Below the pieces are notes generated by a model. It did no database searches and was not told where the DNA came from. It saw only the letters and a list, made by a program, of their open reading frames with translations. A DNA stretch of 64,000 nt from Limnobacter sp. (lineage in GTDB: Bacteria; Pseudomonadota; Gammaproteobacteria; Burkholderiales; Burkholderiaceae_B): assembly GCA_029866125.1 (NCBI GenBank), contig JARWZZ010000019.1, positions 1 through 64,000 on the forward strand. Direction: 5' to 3'. The translations under genes and the position numbers were made by a program. Of the stretch, positions 19,646-30,601 are shown one piece after another; position 1 is the first letter of the stretch; each line of letters begins with the position of its first letter.

Positions 19646-19681
19646 GGAGGCAGGTTCCTGTGGGTGGGGGCTCAGTTAAGC

Positions 19682-21395
<1,714 letters not shown>

Positions 21396-21556
21396 ACCGC
21401 CATTTTAGATGCATCTGCTTACTTTGGGGGTTATAATGCAGGGTTTGTAGAAATCTTCGCTGCGGAACAGCCCTTTATGCGGTTGTGCAGGAGGGTCTTG
21501 AGTAAAATATTGTTCAAGATTTTTGACCGTGGTCATCACTTTAAATGGGTTTAACT

Positions 21557-22192
21557 ATGCGCCAGCTCGCAGTTTTGTTTGCTTCTATGATGTTTTCAGC
21601 GGTGGCTTCTGCCGCCGGTCCAGCGCCAGCCGCCAAAGTGGATCTGGCCAAGGGTGAGCAGATTTTTTCCCAGCAATGTGTGGCTTGCCACGGCGTGGAT
21701 GGAAATAGTGCAGCCGCAATTTATCCCAAGCTGGCTGGTCAGCATGCCGAATACACGGCCAAGCAGTTGAGTAACTTCAAGCCCGCCAAAGAAGGCGAAA
21801 AGCCATTGCGCGAAAATGCGGTGATGGCTGGTTTTGCCGCCATGTTGTCGCCTGAAGACATGCGCGATGTGAGCGCATACCTGGAGAGCAAGACTCAAAA
21901 ACCTGGTACTGCCAAAAACAAGGCCACGCTTGAATTGGGCCAAAAGATTTACCGTGGTGGTATTGCTGAAAAGAAAGTACCTGCTTGCGCCGGTTGCCAC
22001 AGCCCCTCAGGTGCCGGCATTCCCGCTCAGTACCCACGTATTGGCGGGCAACATGCCCAGTACACCGAATCCCAGTTGAGCGCATTCCGCTCAGGTACAC
22101 GCGGCAACAGTGCGCAGATGACTGCCATTTCAGCACGTTTGTCTGATGTTGAGATCAAAGCTGTTTCTGATTACATCGCGGGTTTGCAGTAA
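21557..22192 (+). CDS. Diheme cytochrome c4-type protein
   Basis: This periplasmic electron carrier has two homologous cytochrome c domains. CXXCH motifs CVACH and CAGCH bind the hemes, and later methionines (for example in the NAVMAGFAAML region) are likely axial ligands. A signal peptide ends near ASA-AG. I start at ATG 21557 (MRQLAVLFASM, 211 residues) because it gives a compact signal peptide; ATG 21545 adds four residues. A TATAAT at 21432-21437 lies upstream but has no good -35. A terminator follows at 22254. The gene precedes resB, whose product helps attach heme to such proteins. Confidence 0.92.
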   Translation: MRQLAVLFASMMFSAVASAAGPAPAAKVDLAKGEQIFSQQCVACHGVDGNSAAAIYPKLAGQHAEYTAKQLSNFKPAKEGEKPLRENAVMAGFAAMLSPEDMRDVSAYLESKTQKPGTAKNKATLELGQKIYRGGIAEKKVPACAGCHSPSGAGIPAQYPRIGGQHAQYTESQLSAFRSGTRGNSAQMTAISARLSDVEIKAVSDYIAGLQ

Positions 22193-22253
22193 GTTGATTT
22201 TTAAGTAATCACTTGGCAATCAATTATTGAACCGATGGTCGGTTTGGGTGTCG

Positions 22254-22279
22254 AAAGGGGGCTAAGTGCCCCCTTTTTG
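22254..22279 (+). terminator. Terminator after the cytochrome c4 gene
   Basis: AAAGGGGGC / GCCCCCTTT, a perfect 9-bp stem with a TAAGT loop, followed by TT. It sits 61 nt after the stop codon and separates the cytochrome gene from resB. Confidence 0.85.
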
Positions 22280-22347
22280 CTGTTTATTGGTCGAGGTTTT
22301 CAATGCGTTTGAGAGAAAGTCGCGATGTCGAGTTTTGAGGTTTACTT

Positions 22348-24633
22348 GTGAATGATGCCATCAACGCGACCGAAAGCACTCAGTCGTTGAACCAGCCCAG
22401 CCCCACTGGCCCCTCGAGTCGCGGGCAAAGGCAAAGCACTTGGGCGAGCGTGATGGAGCTTTTGGGCTCCATGCGTTTTGCCATCAGCTTACTGACCTTG
22501 ATTTGCATTGCGTCTGCAATTGGCACGGTGGTTCGGCAGAACGAGCCTTGGGTGAATTACATCAATCAGTTTGGACCCTTCTGGGCGGGTTTGTTTGAGC
22601 CTTTGGGTTTGTTCCAAATTTACAATGCACCGTGGTTTATTGCGGTGATGGCATTTTTGGTGACGTCCACCAGCCTTTGTGTGTACCGAAATACGCCCAA
22701 GATGATCAAAGAAATGCGTGTGTTTCGCGAGAACATGCGCGAGAACAGCCTAAAGGCCTTCGCCCACAGGTGGGAAGGTGAGTTCAAAAATTCCAGTAAC
22801 GAATTACCTGCAACGATTACCGAGTGGCTGAAACACAAGGGTTACAAGGTGAAGTTGTCGATTCGTGAAAACGGTACGATGGTGGCGGCCAAAGCAGGCA
22901 GTGCCAACCGTTTTGGTTACATTGCTGCGCATGTGTCTATTGTGGTGATTTGTGTGGGCGGCTTGTTGGACAGTGCTGTGCCCATGAAAATCGCAATGTG
23001 GGCCACAGGCAAGCAACCAGTGAGTGGGGGCGCAATTTCCGACCGTATACCCGCTGAGTCGCGCTTTTCCACTGCCAACCCAAGCTACCGCGCCAATTTG
23101 TTGCTGCCTGAGGGGCAGACCAGCAAGGTGGCTGTGTTAAACACGGACAAGGGTTTGTTGGTTCAGGATTTGCCTTTCGAGTTGACCTTAAAACAGTTTC
23201 GCATTGATTTTTATAGCACGGGCATGCCCAAGTTGTTCGCCAGTGATGTGGAGGTGTTTGACCCCGAAAATGGAAACCGTTTCCAGAAAACGATTGAGGT
23301 GAATAAGCCGCTGATTTACAAGGGTGTGACTGTGTTTCAGTCCAGTTTTGATGATGGTGGTACACGTGTGGTGATGAAGGGAATCCCTTTGAGTGGCAGT
23401 GTGCACCAGCCTTTCCAGTTGACTGGTGAGGTGGGCGGGGTGTCGCCTTTGGTGGGCAACATAACGGGCAATACTACGGGCAATACAGCGAACCGCACGG
23501 CCAAATACAATGTGGAATTTACCGGTTTTAAGTCGATTAATGTGGAGTCTATGCCTTCTCGTGAAGCGCAGGAGGCAGCGGCTGCAGGCCCAAGTGGTGC
23601 AGGACCGGATGGAAAGCCTCAGATGGATGTGTTCAAGTCCAATTTGGCCAGTGTAATTGGCCCTGGGGTGAAGGAAGACAAGGACAAGAAGTTTACAAAC
23701 ATTGGCCCCAGCATCACTTACAAGTTGCGCGATGAGGCGGGGCAGGCGCGAGAGTTCCAGAACTACATGTTGCCGATTGATGTGGATGGTGGCCGTTACT
23801 TTTTGGCGGGTGTGCGTGATACGCCAGCTGACAGTTTCAAATACTTGCGTTTGCCGGTGGATGAGAAGGGCGAGCTGGACGGTTTTATGAGATTCCGCGC
23901 TGCCTTACAAAACGCGGAAATGCGAAACAAGGCTGCGCTGAGGTTTGCTGAGCGTGCTTTTGGGGGCAATTCAAGTGCAGCAAACCCAGAGTTGGTGAAA
24001 CCTTTGGGTGAGAGTGCCATAAAGGCCATGGCTACTTTTGCAGGTGACCCCACAGGAACGGACCAGGCGGCTGGGCCCGATGTGCCAGCAAAGGCAGCAC
24101 AGGCCACAGGTTTGCAGGCGATTGCAGCCTTTATTGATTCAACCGTACCTGAAAAAGACCGCCAGCAGGCGACGGATGTGGTGATTCGCATTTTGCAGGG
24201 CAGCATGTGGGAGTTGTATCAAATGTCCCGTGTGGCGGCTGGCTTGCCAGAGGCTTTGCCTGACGAGTTTCACGGAAAGTTTGTACAAGATTCGCAAATT
24301 GCATTGTCGGATTTGTCGCTGTACGGCGCGCCCGTGATGCTGCAGTTGGATCAGTTTGAAGAAGTGAAGGCCAGCGTGTTTCAGGTGGCAAAGGCGCCGG
24401 GGCAGTGGGTGGTGTATTTGGGCTGCCTGTTCTTGGTGATCGGTGTATTCTCGATGTTCTACATCCGTGAGCGCAGGGCGTTTTTCTGGGTGACTCCACA
24501 AGGCGATGGGTCGAAGGTGTGGATGGGGTTTTCGACCACCCGTCAAACCTTGGATTTTGAAAAAGAGTATCAACAGTTTGTAGCAGAATTAAACAGCAGG
24601 TCTGTGAAAGCAGAGTCTGGAGGTGTGAAATGA
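22348..24633 (+). CDS. resB: Cytochrome c biogenesis protein ResB (Ccs1)
   Basis: ResB and ResC form the System II machinery that exports heme and attaches it to apocytochromes. The 761-residue protein starts with GTG (MNDAINATESTQ), has paired hydrophobic helices near residues 35-55 and 90-115, a third near 190-210, a large periplasmic domain and a last helix near 690-710. Conserved pieces include LLTLICIASAIGTVVRQNEP and YKGVTVFQSSFDDGG. The periplasmic domain carries low-complexity Ala/Gly/Pro insertions and a GN-T repeat. It overlaps resC by 4 nt (ATGA). Confidence 0.93.
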   Translation: MNDAINATESTQSLNQPSPTGPSSRGQRQSTWASVMELLGSMRFAISLLTLICIASAIGTVVRQNEPWVNYINQFGPFWAGLFEPLGLFQIYNAPWFIAVMAFLVTSTSLCVYRNTPKMIKEMRVFRENMRENSLKAFAHRWEGEFKNSSNELPATITEWLKHKGYKVKLSIRENGTMVAAKAGSANRFGYIAAHVSIVVICVGGLLDSAVPMKIAMWATGKQPVSGGAISDRIPAESRFSTANPSYRANLLLPEGQTSKVAVLNTDKGLLVQDLPFELTLKQFRIDFYSTGMPKLFASDVEVFDPENGNRFQKTIEVNKPLIYKGVTVFQSSFDDGGTRVVMKGIPLSGSVHQPFQLTGEVGGVSPLVGNITGNTTGNTANRTAKYNVEFTGFKSINVESMPSREAQEAAAAGPSGAGPDGKPQMDVFKSNLASVIGPGVKEDKDKKFTNIGPSITYKLRDEAGQAREFQNYMLPIDVDGGRYFLAGVRDTPADSFKYLRLPVDEKGELDGFMRFRAALQNAEMRNKAALRFAERAFGGNSSAANPELVKPLGESAIKAMATFAGDPTGTDQAAGPDVPAKAAQATGLQAIAAFIDSTVPEKDRQQATDVVIRILQGSMWELYQMSRVAAGLPEALPDEFHGKFVQDSQIALSDLSLYGAPVMLQLDQFEEVKASVFQVAKAPGQWVVYLGCLFLVIGVFSMFYIRERRAFFWVTPQGDGSKVWMGFSTTRQTLDFEKEYQQFVAELNSRSVKAESGGVK
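23455..23490 (+). repeat. 12-bp in-frame tandem repeat in resB
   Basis: Three 12-bp units starting GGCAA encode GNIT, GNTT and GNTA, followed by a diverged NRTA unit, inside the periplasmic domain. Confidence 0.65.
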
Positions 24634-25988
24634 GTTCAACATGGGTAGGTTCAGGCGCTGAGGTTTCTGCGGGTGGCGTTGCCACAGGGGGGCCTTTGTT
24701 GCCGCGTAAGGCGGGCTGGTTTAGCAAGCGGTTCCATTGGACGGACGCAGTGTTCACGCTGTTGTTGTTATTGGGTGCAGGCTTGGGCTCACACTGGTAC
24801 AGCAGTTTCATGGATGTGTACGAAATTTCCATTCTTTGGAGCGTGGTGCCCGTGGTGGCGTATTTGGGTTATCGCTGGCCGTCGATGAAGGCTTTGTGTG
24901 TGTCGGTTGCTGCGCTGACTTTGTTGTCAATCTGGTCTTACGGTGGTGATTTAAAGTCTGCTGAAACTCGCTTTTTCCTGAAGTATTTGTTGTCTAGCCA
25001 ATCTGCAATTTTGTGGATGGGTACGATGTTTGTGGTGGCCACCGTGTCGTATTGGATTGGGCTGCTGGGGCGTTCGGAGACTTCGTCTTTTGTAGGCACT
25101 GCCTTGACTTGGGGTGGGGTGGTGATTGGTTTCGCGGGTATGTTTATCCGCTGGTATGAAAGTTATTTGATTGGGCCCGATGTGGGCCACATTCCTGTGT
25201 CCAATCTGTACGAAGTGTTTGTGCTGTTTGCATTGATTACTGCTTTGTATTATTTGTTTTATGAGCAGGTGTACAAGACCCGCCAGTTGGGTGCTTTTGT
25301 AATGCTGGTGGTGGTGGCTGCAGTGGGCTTTTTGGCTTGGTATGGTGTAGAACGCCAAGCCTATGCCATTCAGCCTTTGGTGCCTGCTTTGCAAAGCTGG
25401 TGGATGAAGATCCATGTGCCTGCGAATTTCATCGGTTATGGCACGTTTAGTTTGGCTGCCATGGTCGCTTTTGCTTACTTGTTGAAAGTGTATGCGGATG
25501 CGCCAAGCATCAAGGCTTTGCTGCCAACCGGTGCTTTGGGTGTACTGATGTTTTTGGAGCCGATGGTGTTCCGTTCAGGTGGCATTTCACCGTACTGGGC
25601 GGTTTATTTCGGTGTAGGTTGTGTGGTGGTGGGCGGTATTTTGATGCTGCGTAAGCGGATTGCGTCTTCACTGCCACCGTTGGAAGTGCTGGATGACTTG
25701 ATGTACAAGTCAATCGCTGTGGGTTTTGCGTTTTTTACTGTGGCCACTATTTTGGGTGCCTTGTGGGCAGCTGAAGCTTGGGGCGCCTACTGGCAGTGGG
25801 ACCCGAAAGAGACTTGGGCCTTGGTGGTTTGGTTGAACTATGCGGCTTGGTTGCACATGCGTTTGGTAAAAGGCCTGCGTGGTGTGGTTGCGTCTTACTG
25901 GGCTCTGGTAGGCTTGTTGGTGACTGGTTTTGCCTTCTTGGGCGTGAACATGTTCCTGTCAGGTTTGCACTCTTACGGTGAGCTGTAA
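24630..25988 (+). CDS. resC: Cytochrome c biogenesis protein ResC (CcsA/CcsB family)
   Basis: This 452-residue polytopic membrane protein bears the tryptophan-rich heme-handling motif WQWDPKETWALVVW near the C-terminus, the hallmark of the CcsA branch. Conserved histidines around it, including WLHM and the final LHSYG, are likely heme ligands. It overlaps resB by 4 nt and is followed by a strong bidirectional terminator. With ResB it would mature the upstream cytochrome c4 and other c-type cytochromes. Confidence 0.95.
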   Translation: MSSTWVGSGAEVSAGGVATGGPLLPRKAGWFSKRFHWTDAVFTLLLLLGAGLGSHWYSSFMDVYEISILWSVVPVVAYLGYRWPSMKALCVSVAALTLLSIWSYGGDLKSAETRFFLKYLLSSQSAILWMGTMFVVATVSYWIGLLGRSETSSFVGTALTWGGVVIGFAGMFIRWYESYLIGPDVGHIPVSNLYEVFVLFALITALYYLFYEQVYKTRQLGAFVMLVVVAAVGFLAWYGVERQAYAIQPLVPALQSWWMKIHVPANFIGYGTFSLAAMVAFAYLLKVYADAPSIKALLPTGALGVLMFLEPMVFRSGGISPYWAVYFGVGCVVVGGILMLRKRIASSLPPLEVLDDLMYKSIAVGFAFFTVATILGALWAAEAWGAYWQWDPKETWALVVWLNYAAWLHMRLVKGLRGVVASYWALVGLLVTGFAFLGVNMFLSGLHSYGEL

Positions 25989-26015
25989 TTCCGCTGAGTG
26001 ATTCAAGCCCATGAA

Positions 26016-26053
26016 ATAAAAAAACCCAAGGTGAAAATCTTGGGTTTTTTTAT
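26016..26053. terminator. Bidirectional terminator between resC and lysA
   Basis: ATAAAAAAACCCAAG pairs with CTTGGGTTTTTTTAT, with 8 nt in the loop. Seven A's on one side and seven T's on the other let it stop both the resBC transcript and the convergent lptM-lysA transcript. Confidence 0.9.
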
Positions 26054-26119
26054 GGGAATTTTTGATGAGTTTTTACGGTCAATAAGCCGTGTTTGACACA
26101 AAACTCCTCATCAAACGCC

Positions 26120-27454
26120 TTACAAGCCGATCTCGTTGCGCAATTGGTCTTCGATGGTTTCGCGCGTGCGGATCAGCCGGGCTTGACCTTGGGTAATCAG
26201 CACTTCTGCGCAACGGCCCCGGCTGTTGTAGTTGGAGGCCATGGTTTGGCCATATGCACCAGCGGACAGAATGGCAAGGCGGTCACCTTGTTCAATATGC
26301 AGGTTGCGATTGCGGGCAAGCCAGTCACCGGATTCACACACCGGCCCAACCAAATCCACCAACTGGGATGGCTTGGCTGCGTCTTTCTGCAGCTCGGCCA
26401 CGCCGTGGAAGGCTTGGTACATGGCTGGGCGCATGAGGTCGTTCATGGCGGCATCCACAATGGCGAAGTTTTTGTCGCCGTTTTGTTTGATGAATTGCAC
26501 TTCAGTCAGCAACACGCCTGAGTTGCCTACGATGGAGCGGCCGGGTTCAAACGACAAGGTAGGCATGCTACGGCCTTTGGCTTGTGCCCAAGTTTTGACT
26601 TTGGCGATGAGGGCAGGCAGTACGTCTTTGGGTGACGGTGGGGTTTCATCCAAGTACCGAATGCCGATGCCACCACCCAAGTCGAGGTGATTGATTTCAA
26701 TCCCTTCGGCACTGAGTTGGTCGAGCAGGGCGAGCACGCGGTCAAGCGCATCGAAATAGGGGCTTGCGTCGGTGAGTTGAGAGCCAATGTGGCAGTCCAC
26801 GCCGTGCACTTCAAGCCATGGGCTTTGGTGGGCAAAGCGGTACACCTGAGGCGCGGCTTCCATGGACACACCGAATTTGTTTTCTTTCAGGCCAGTTGAA
26901 ATGTAGGGGTGTGTTTTGGCATCCACATCGGGGTTGACGCGCAAAGACACTTTGGCTTTGACGCCCATGCTTTGAGCTACGTTGGCAATGCGGGCCATCT
27001 CTTGCTCGGACTCGACGTTGAAGCAGCCCACGCCTTTTTCCAGTGCGAAGCGGATTTCATCGGAGGTTTTACCCACGCCAGCAAACACGGCTTTGGCCGG
27101 GTTGCCGCCTGCGGCCAGAATACGCGCAAGCTCGCCAGCAGACACAATGTCAAAGCCTGCACCTTGCTGGGCAAGCAGGGCGAGTATGTGAATGTTGGAG
27201 TTGGCTTTGACGGCGTAACAAATGGTGGCGTCGGCCAAACCTTCACAGGCTTGTGCATAGGCCTGATAAGCGTCGATGATGTGCTGGGCGGAATACACGT
27301 ACAAGGGGGTGCCGAATTGGTCCGCCAGTGCGTTTAAATCTGCGCCTTCCATGACCAAGGATTGGATGCCCGTGCTACCTGTTTGGTATTGAAGTTGCGT
27401 GGACAGGCTTTCGGGCGCTACGGCGGTGTGTGTCGGGGTAGAATCGGTTTTCAT
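26120..27454 (-). CDS. lysA: Diaminopimelate decarboxylase
   Basis: LysA makes L-lysine from meso-diaminopimelate, using PLP. The 444-residue protein has the PLP lysine Lys83 in CYAVKANSN, the glycine-rich LDLGGGIGI, EPGRSIVGNSG and the second-subunit motifs CESGDWLA and GAYGQTMASNYN. The N-terminal 30 residues are an extra low-complexity stretch compared with most family members. It overlaps lptM by 4 nt, the usual lptM-lysA order in proteobacteria. Confidence 0.97.
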   Translation of the reverse strand: MKTDSTPTHTAVAPESLSTQLQYQTGSTGIQSLVMEGADLNALADQFGTPLYVYSAQHIIDAYQAYAQACEGLADATICYAVKANSNIHILALLAQQGAGFDIVSAGELARILAAGGNPAKAVFAGVGKTSDEIRFALEKGVGCFNVESEQEMARIANVAQSMGVKAKVSLRVNPDVDAKTHPYISTGLKENKFGVSMEAAPQVYRFAHQSPWLEVHGVDCHIGSQLTDASPYFDALDRVLALLDQLSAEGIEINHLDLGGGIGIRYLDETPPSPKDVLPALIAKVKTWAQAKGRSMPTLSFEPGRSIVGNSGVLLTEVQFIKQNGDKNFAIVDAAMNDLMRPAMYQAFHGVAELQKDAAKPSQLVDLVGPVCESGDWLARNRNLHIEQGDRLAILSAGAYGQTMASNYNSRGRCAEVLITQGQARLIRTRETIEDQLRNEIGL

Positions 27455-27681
27455 TGTTTGGTGCTTTTTTGGGTGCTGTTCGGTGTATTTCCGGGTGTAT
27501 TGCTGGGCGAAGGTTCAGTGTTGCCTTTGCTGATCGGTGGCGGTGGCTCTGGGTGGTAAAGCGGACCGCGCTGCCCACAGGCGCTGAGCAGCAGGATTGC
27601 ACTGATCGAGCCTGCTGAAAGTAAGCGCTTGGGCCACTGAGCCAGACCATTTTGTAATGTTTTAAAGGATATTTGTTTCAT
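27451..27681 (-). CDS. lptM: Small lipoprotein LptM (YifL-type)
   Basis: This 76-residue lipoprotein has lipobox LSAC (Cys35) followed by GQRGPLYHPEPP, the signature of the family now called LptM, which assists assembly of the LptD/LptE lipopolysaccharide translocon. The signal peptide is long (34 residues) with a basic stretch WPKR before the hydrophobic core. The mature C-terminus is a Thr/Ser/Asn/Pro-rich tail. The start codon shares bases with the divergent cyaY start, so the promoter must lie inside cyaY. Confidence 0.9.
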   Translation of the reverse strand: MKQISFKTLQNGLAQWPKRLLSAGSISAILLLSACGQRGPLYHPEPPPPISKGNTEPSPSNTPGNTPNSTQKSTKQ

Positions 27682-28012
27682 GACTGACTCAGAGTTTCAG
27701 GAGCGGGTGGAATCCACCTTGGATCAAGTTGAAGAGTATATTGAAAACTTGGTGGATACGCTTGATTTGGATGCAGATACTCGACGTTCAGGTAACGTAC
27801 TGACGCTGGATTTTGAGGACAAAGGCAAGTTGATTTTGAACAGCCAAGTGGCCAACCACGAGTTGTGGTTGGCTGCCAAGTCAGGTGGTTTTCACTACGG
27901 CTTGAAGGAGGAGGGCTGGTTCAATACCCGCACGGGCGAAAAATTTGATGTGCATTTTGTGCAGGTATTGAGTCAGCAAATTGGTGTTAATTGCCCCCAA
28001 AGAACTTTTTAA
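27680..28012 (+). CDS. cyaY: Frataxin-like iron-binding protein CyaY
   Basis: CyaY binds iron and modulates iron-sulfur cluster assembly by IscS. The 110-residue protein begins MTDSEFQERVESTLDQVEEY with the acidic helix 1 of frataxins and contains LTLDFEDKGKLILNSQ and ELWLAAKSGGFHY. AAAGGA lies 11 nt upstream of the ATG. The start codon overlaps that of lptM on the other strand, and the 3' end overlaps the convergent mrcA gene by 26 nt. It is thus squeezed between two overlapping neighbours. Confidence 0.95.
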   Translation: MTDSEFQERVESTLDQVEEYIENLVDTLDLDADTRRSGNVLTLDFEDKGKLILNSQVANHELWLAAKSGGFHYGLKEEGWFNTRTGEKFDVHFVQVLSQQIGVNCPQRTF

Positions 28013-30419
28013 TGTCGTCCTCGGGTGCGGTGGTGTCCTGACGGGGGCGCTTGCTTTCTTGCGCTTCAGGTGAGCCGCTTTCCATCACGCCGCCCAAGTT
28101 TTTCAGGAAGTTGAAAAGGTTGGGAAGCTCTTCGCTTAAGGCGCTGTCGGAATTCAGCGTACCCATGCCTGCGCCCGGTGTGTACTCGGTGTAGTAGTAG
28201 TTGTTGTTGACCACTTCAATGCCGGGTGCAATCGGGATGGGGCGTTCTGGGAATTTGGCCAGCGCCACCTTCATGTAATCAATCCAGATGGGTAGGGCCA
28301 AGCCGCCGCCGGTTTCGCGCGCCCCCAAGGGTTTGGGTTGGTCGTAGCCTACCCATGCAATGCCGACGATGTCGGGGCTGTAGCCTGCAAACCAAGCGTC
28401 ATGGCTGTCGTTGGTGGTGCCTGTTTTGCCGGATAAGTCCCCACGGCCCAGTACTTTGGCGCGTGTGGCGGTGCCGCGTTCGATGACTTCATGCATCAGG
28501 CGAGACATCAGGAATGCATTGCGTTCGTCGATGACTCGGTTTTGTTCGCTTCCTGCCACGGCGGGTTTGGCCTGGGCAACCACGCGGCCTGTGCCATCGG
28601 TGATTTTTGCAATCAAGTAGGGCTTGATGCGGTAACCCCCGTTGGAGAACACGGCGTAAGCGCTGGCCATTTGCAAGGGGTTGGTGTTGACTGCACCCAG
28701 TGCCATGGTGAGGTAGGGCGGTACGTCGCTGGCGGCAAAGCCAAAGTGGCCTGCCCAGTTTTGTGTAAATTTAGCGCCTGTGGATTGCAACACGCGGATG
28801 GATACCATGTTTTTGGAGCGTGCCAAGCCGTCCTTCAACTGAATGGGGCCGTCGTATTTGCCGTCGTAGTTTTTGGGTGACCAGTCTTGGCCGCCGGGGC
28901 CGCCGGGTACGAAAATGGGCTCGTCACGCACGATGGTGGTGGGCGTGAAGCCTTTTTCCAGTGCGGCAGAATACACAAACGGTTTAAAGCTGGAGCCCGG
29001 TTGACGAGTAGCCTGCGTGACGTGGTTGAATTTGTTGCGTGAAAACTCAAACCCGCCGACCAAGGCGCGGATGGCGCCGTTTTGGGAGTTAAGGGCCACA
29101 AAGGCGGACTCAACCTCGGGCATTTGGGTGAGGACTGGGCCTTCTTTGTCTTGCAACAAGATGCGTACCACTGCACCCCGCTTGAGTCTTTTGTTGGAAG
29201 GTGCGCGCGGGTCCAGCCAGCTTTTGGCCGGTGAAATGGCTTTGCCTTTGAGGCTGATGCGTTCGCCCGTGCCGCGGGATACGGCAACTTCGTCAGGTTT
29301 GGCGGACAGTACCACCGCGCTGACGACTTCGCCATGGTCGGGGAATTCAGAAATTTTGTCGCTAATAACGTCTTCTGCTTCTTTCGCGTTGTCTGGCAGC
29401 TCAATAAAGCCTTCGGGGCCGCGGAAAAATTGGCGCACTTCAAAGTTCATCACGCCTTGGCGGAGTGCTTTGTAGGCTGCCTGTTGCTCGTTGGCCACCA
29501 AGGTGGTGTTGACGGTGATGCCAGCGGTGTAGGCCTCTTCCCCAAACATTTCAACAGCAGCTTGGCGTGCCATTTCGGCTGCGTAGTCAGCATCCACATC
29601 GTACTGGCTTAGTGCACGGGCGCTGTTGCCGTAGGCCAGTTCTTCTTTGGCGGCGGTTTCGTATTGTTCTTTGGTCAAGTATTCCAAATCGTACATGCGG
29701 CGCAGTACATATTCTTGCCGGATGCGGGCCCGCTTGGGGTTGACGATTGGGTTGTATGCGGAGGGTGCTTTGGGAAGGCCTGCCAGCATGGCGGCCTCGG
29801 CGGCGGTGATTTTGCTGAGGTCTTTGCCATAGTAAATACGGGCTGCTGAGGCAAAACCGTAGGCGCGTTGGCCCAAATAAATTTGGTTGATGTAAAGCTC
29901 GAAAATTTCGTCTTTGGTGAGTTGCGCCTCGATTTTGAGGGCCAGCAGCACTTCGTACAATTTGCGGGTGAGGGTTTTGTCCCGTTTGAGGAAGAAATTC
30001 CGCGCCACCTGCATGGTGATGGTACTGGCACCTTGGCTACGCCCGCCTGAGGTGATGTTGGTCAATGTGGCCCGCATCACACCAAATACATCCACGCCAA
30101 AGTGGCTGTAAAAGCTATCGTCTTCAGCGGCCAAAATGGCGTGCTGCATGACCAGTGGCACTTGGGAAATGCTGACGGGGTTGCGGCGTTCTTCGCCAAA
30201 TTCACCAATCAGTACATTGTCGGAGGTGTAAACCCGCAGCGGTACTTTGGGTTTGTAGTCCTTCAAACTTTCTAAATCGGGCAGCTTGGGGTAAAGGACG
30301 GCGAAGGCCACAAGGCCAACCAGAATACCGGCTGCTGCCAGTCCCGCAAAACCAATGAGCAGGCTAAGCACAAATCCTTTTTGGCGGGGTGCAACTACTT
30401 TTTTGTTGGTGGTGTTCAC
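27987..30419 (-). CDS. mrcA: Penicillin-binding protein 1A, bifunctional
   Basis: This 810-residue class A PBP has a cytoplasmic tail and one membrane helix (about residues 16-42). The glycosyltransferase domain has catalytic Glu99 in AAEDDSFYSHFGVD, plus QGASTITMQVARN. The transpeptidase domain has GSSFKPF with the nucleophilic serine near residue 475, then SKN and KTGTTND. It polymerises and cross-links peptidoglycan. The C-terminus is acidic with Gln/Glu/Pro. It is transcribed away from pilM; mrcA next to pilMNOPQ is standard in proteobacteria. The end overlaps cyaY. Confidence 0.96.
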   Translation of the reverse strand: MNTTNKKVVAPRQKGFVLSLLIGFAGLAAAGILVGLVAFAVLYPKLPDLESLKDYKPKVPLRVYTSDNVLIGEFGEERRNPVSISQVPLVMQHAILAAEDDSFYSHFGVDVFGVMRATLTNITSGGRSQGASTITMQVARNFFLKRDKTLTRKLYEVLLALKIEAQLTKDEIFELYINQIYLGQRAYGFASAARIYYGKDLSKITAAEAAMLAGLPKAPSAYNPIVNPKRARIRQEYVLRRMYDLEYLTKEQYETAAKEELAYGNSARALSQYDVDADYAAEMARQAAVEMFGEEAYTAGITVNTTLVANEQQAAYKALRQGVMNFEVRQFFRGPEGFIELPDNAKEAEDVISDKISEFPDHGEVVSAVVLSAKPDEVAVSRGTGERISLKGKAISPAKSWLDPRAPSNKRLKRGAVVRILLQDKEGPVLTQMPEVESAFVALNSQNGAIRALVGGFEFSRNKFNHVTQATRQPGSSFKPFVYSAALEKGFTPTTIVRDEPIFVPGGPGGQDWSPKNYDGKYDGPIQLKDGLARSKNMVSIRVLQSTGAKFTQNWAGHFGFAASDVPPYLTMALGAVNTNPLQMASAYAVFSNGGYRIKPYLIAKITDGTGRVVAQAKPAVAGSEQNRVIDERNAFLMSRLMHEVIERGTATRAKVLGRGDLSGKTGTTNDSHDAWFAGYSPDIVGIAWVGYDQPKPLGARETGGGLALPIWIDYMKVALAKFPERPIPIAPGIEVVNNNYYYTEYTPGAGMGTLNSDSALSEELPNLFNFLKNLGGVMESGSPEAQESKRPRQDTTAPEDDIKKFFGGN

Positions 30420-30526
30420 GGATTCTGGGGTCTCATTTAGAAGTGACTCCGTATTGTAATCGGCAATCGCAGATGATTACCGAACCTTGATTCAAGGCAG
30501 CCTCCACAAGGGGTAGCCCCAAGGGA

Positions 30527-30555
30527 TTGACACTCGAATGAGGGTGAATAAATAC
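30527..30555 (+). promoter_or_regulatory. Candidate promoter for pilMNOPQ
   Basis: A perfect TTGACA (30527-30532) is followed after 16-17 bp by an AT-rich TAAATA/AAATAC stretch, 47 nt before the pilM ATG and in the divergent gap with mrcA. The -10 match is only moderate. Confidence 0.45.
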
Positions 30556-30601
30556 GCGGGGTTGGCATAGTCTGATGATTCCATAGCCTCAGTGACCAAT
30601 C

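Noticed and set aside
24131..24832. 233-codon antisense frame across the resB-resC overlap
   Set aside because: It crosses two well-supported genes that overlap on the other strand, and its sequence is low-complexity Pro/Thr/Ser.
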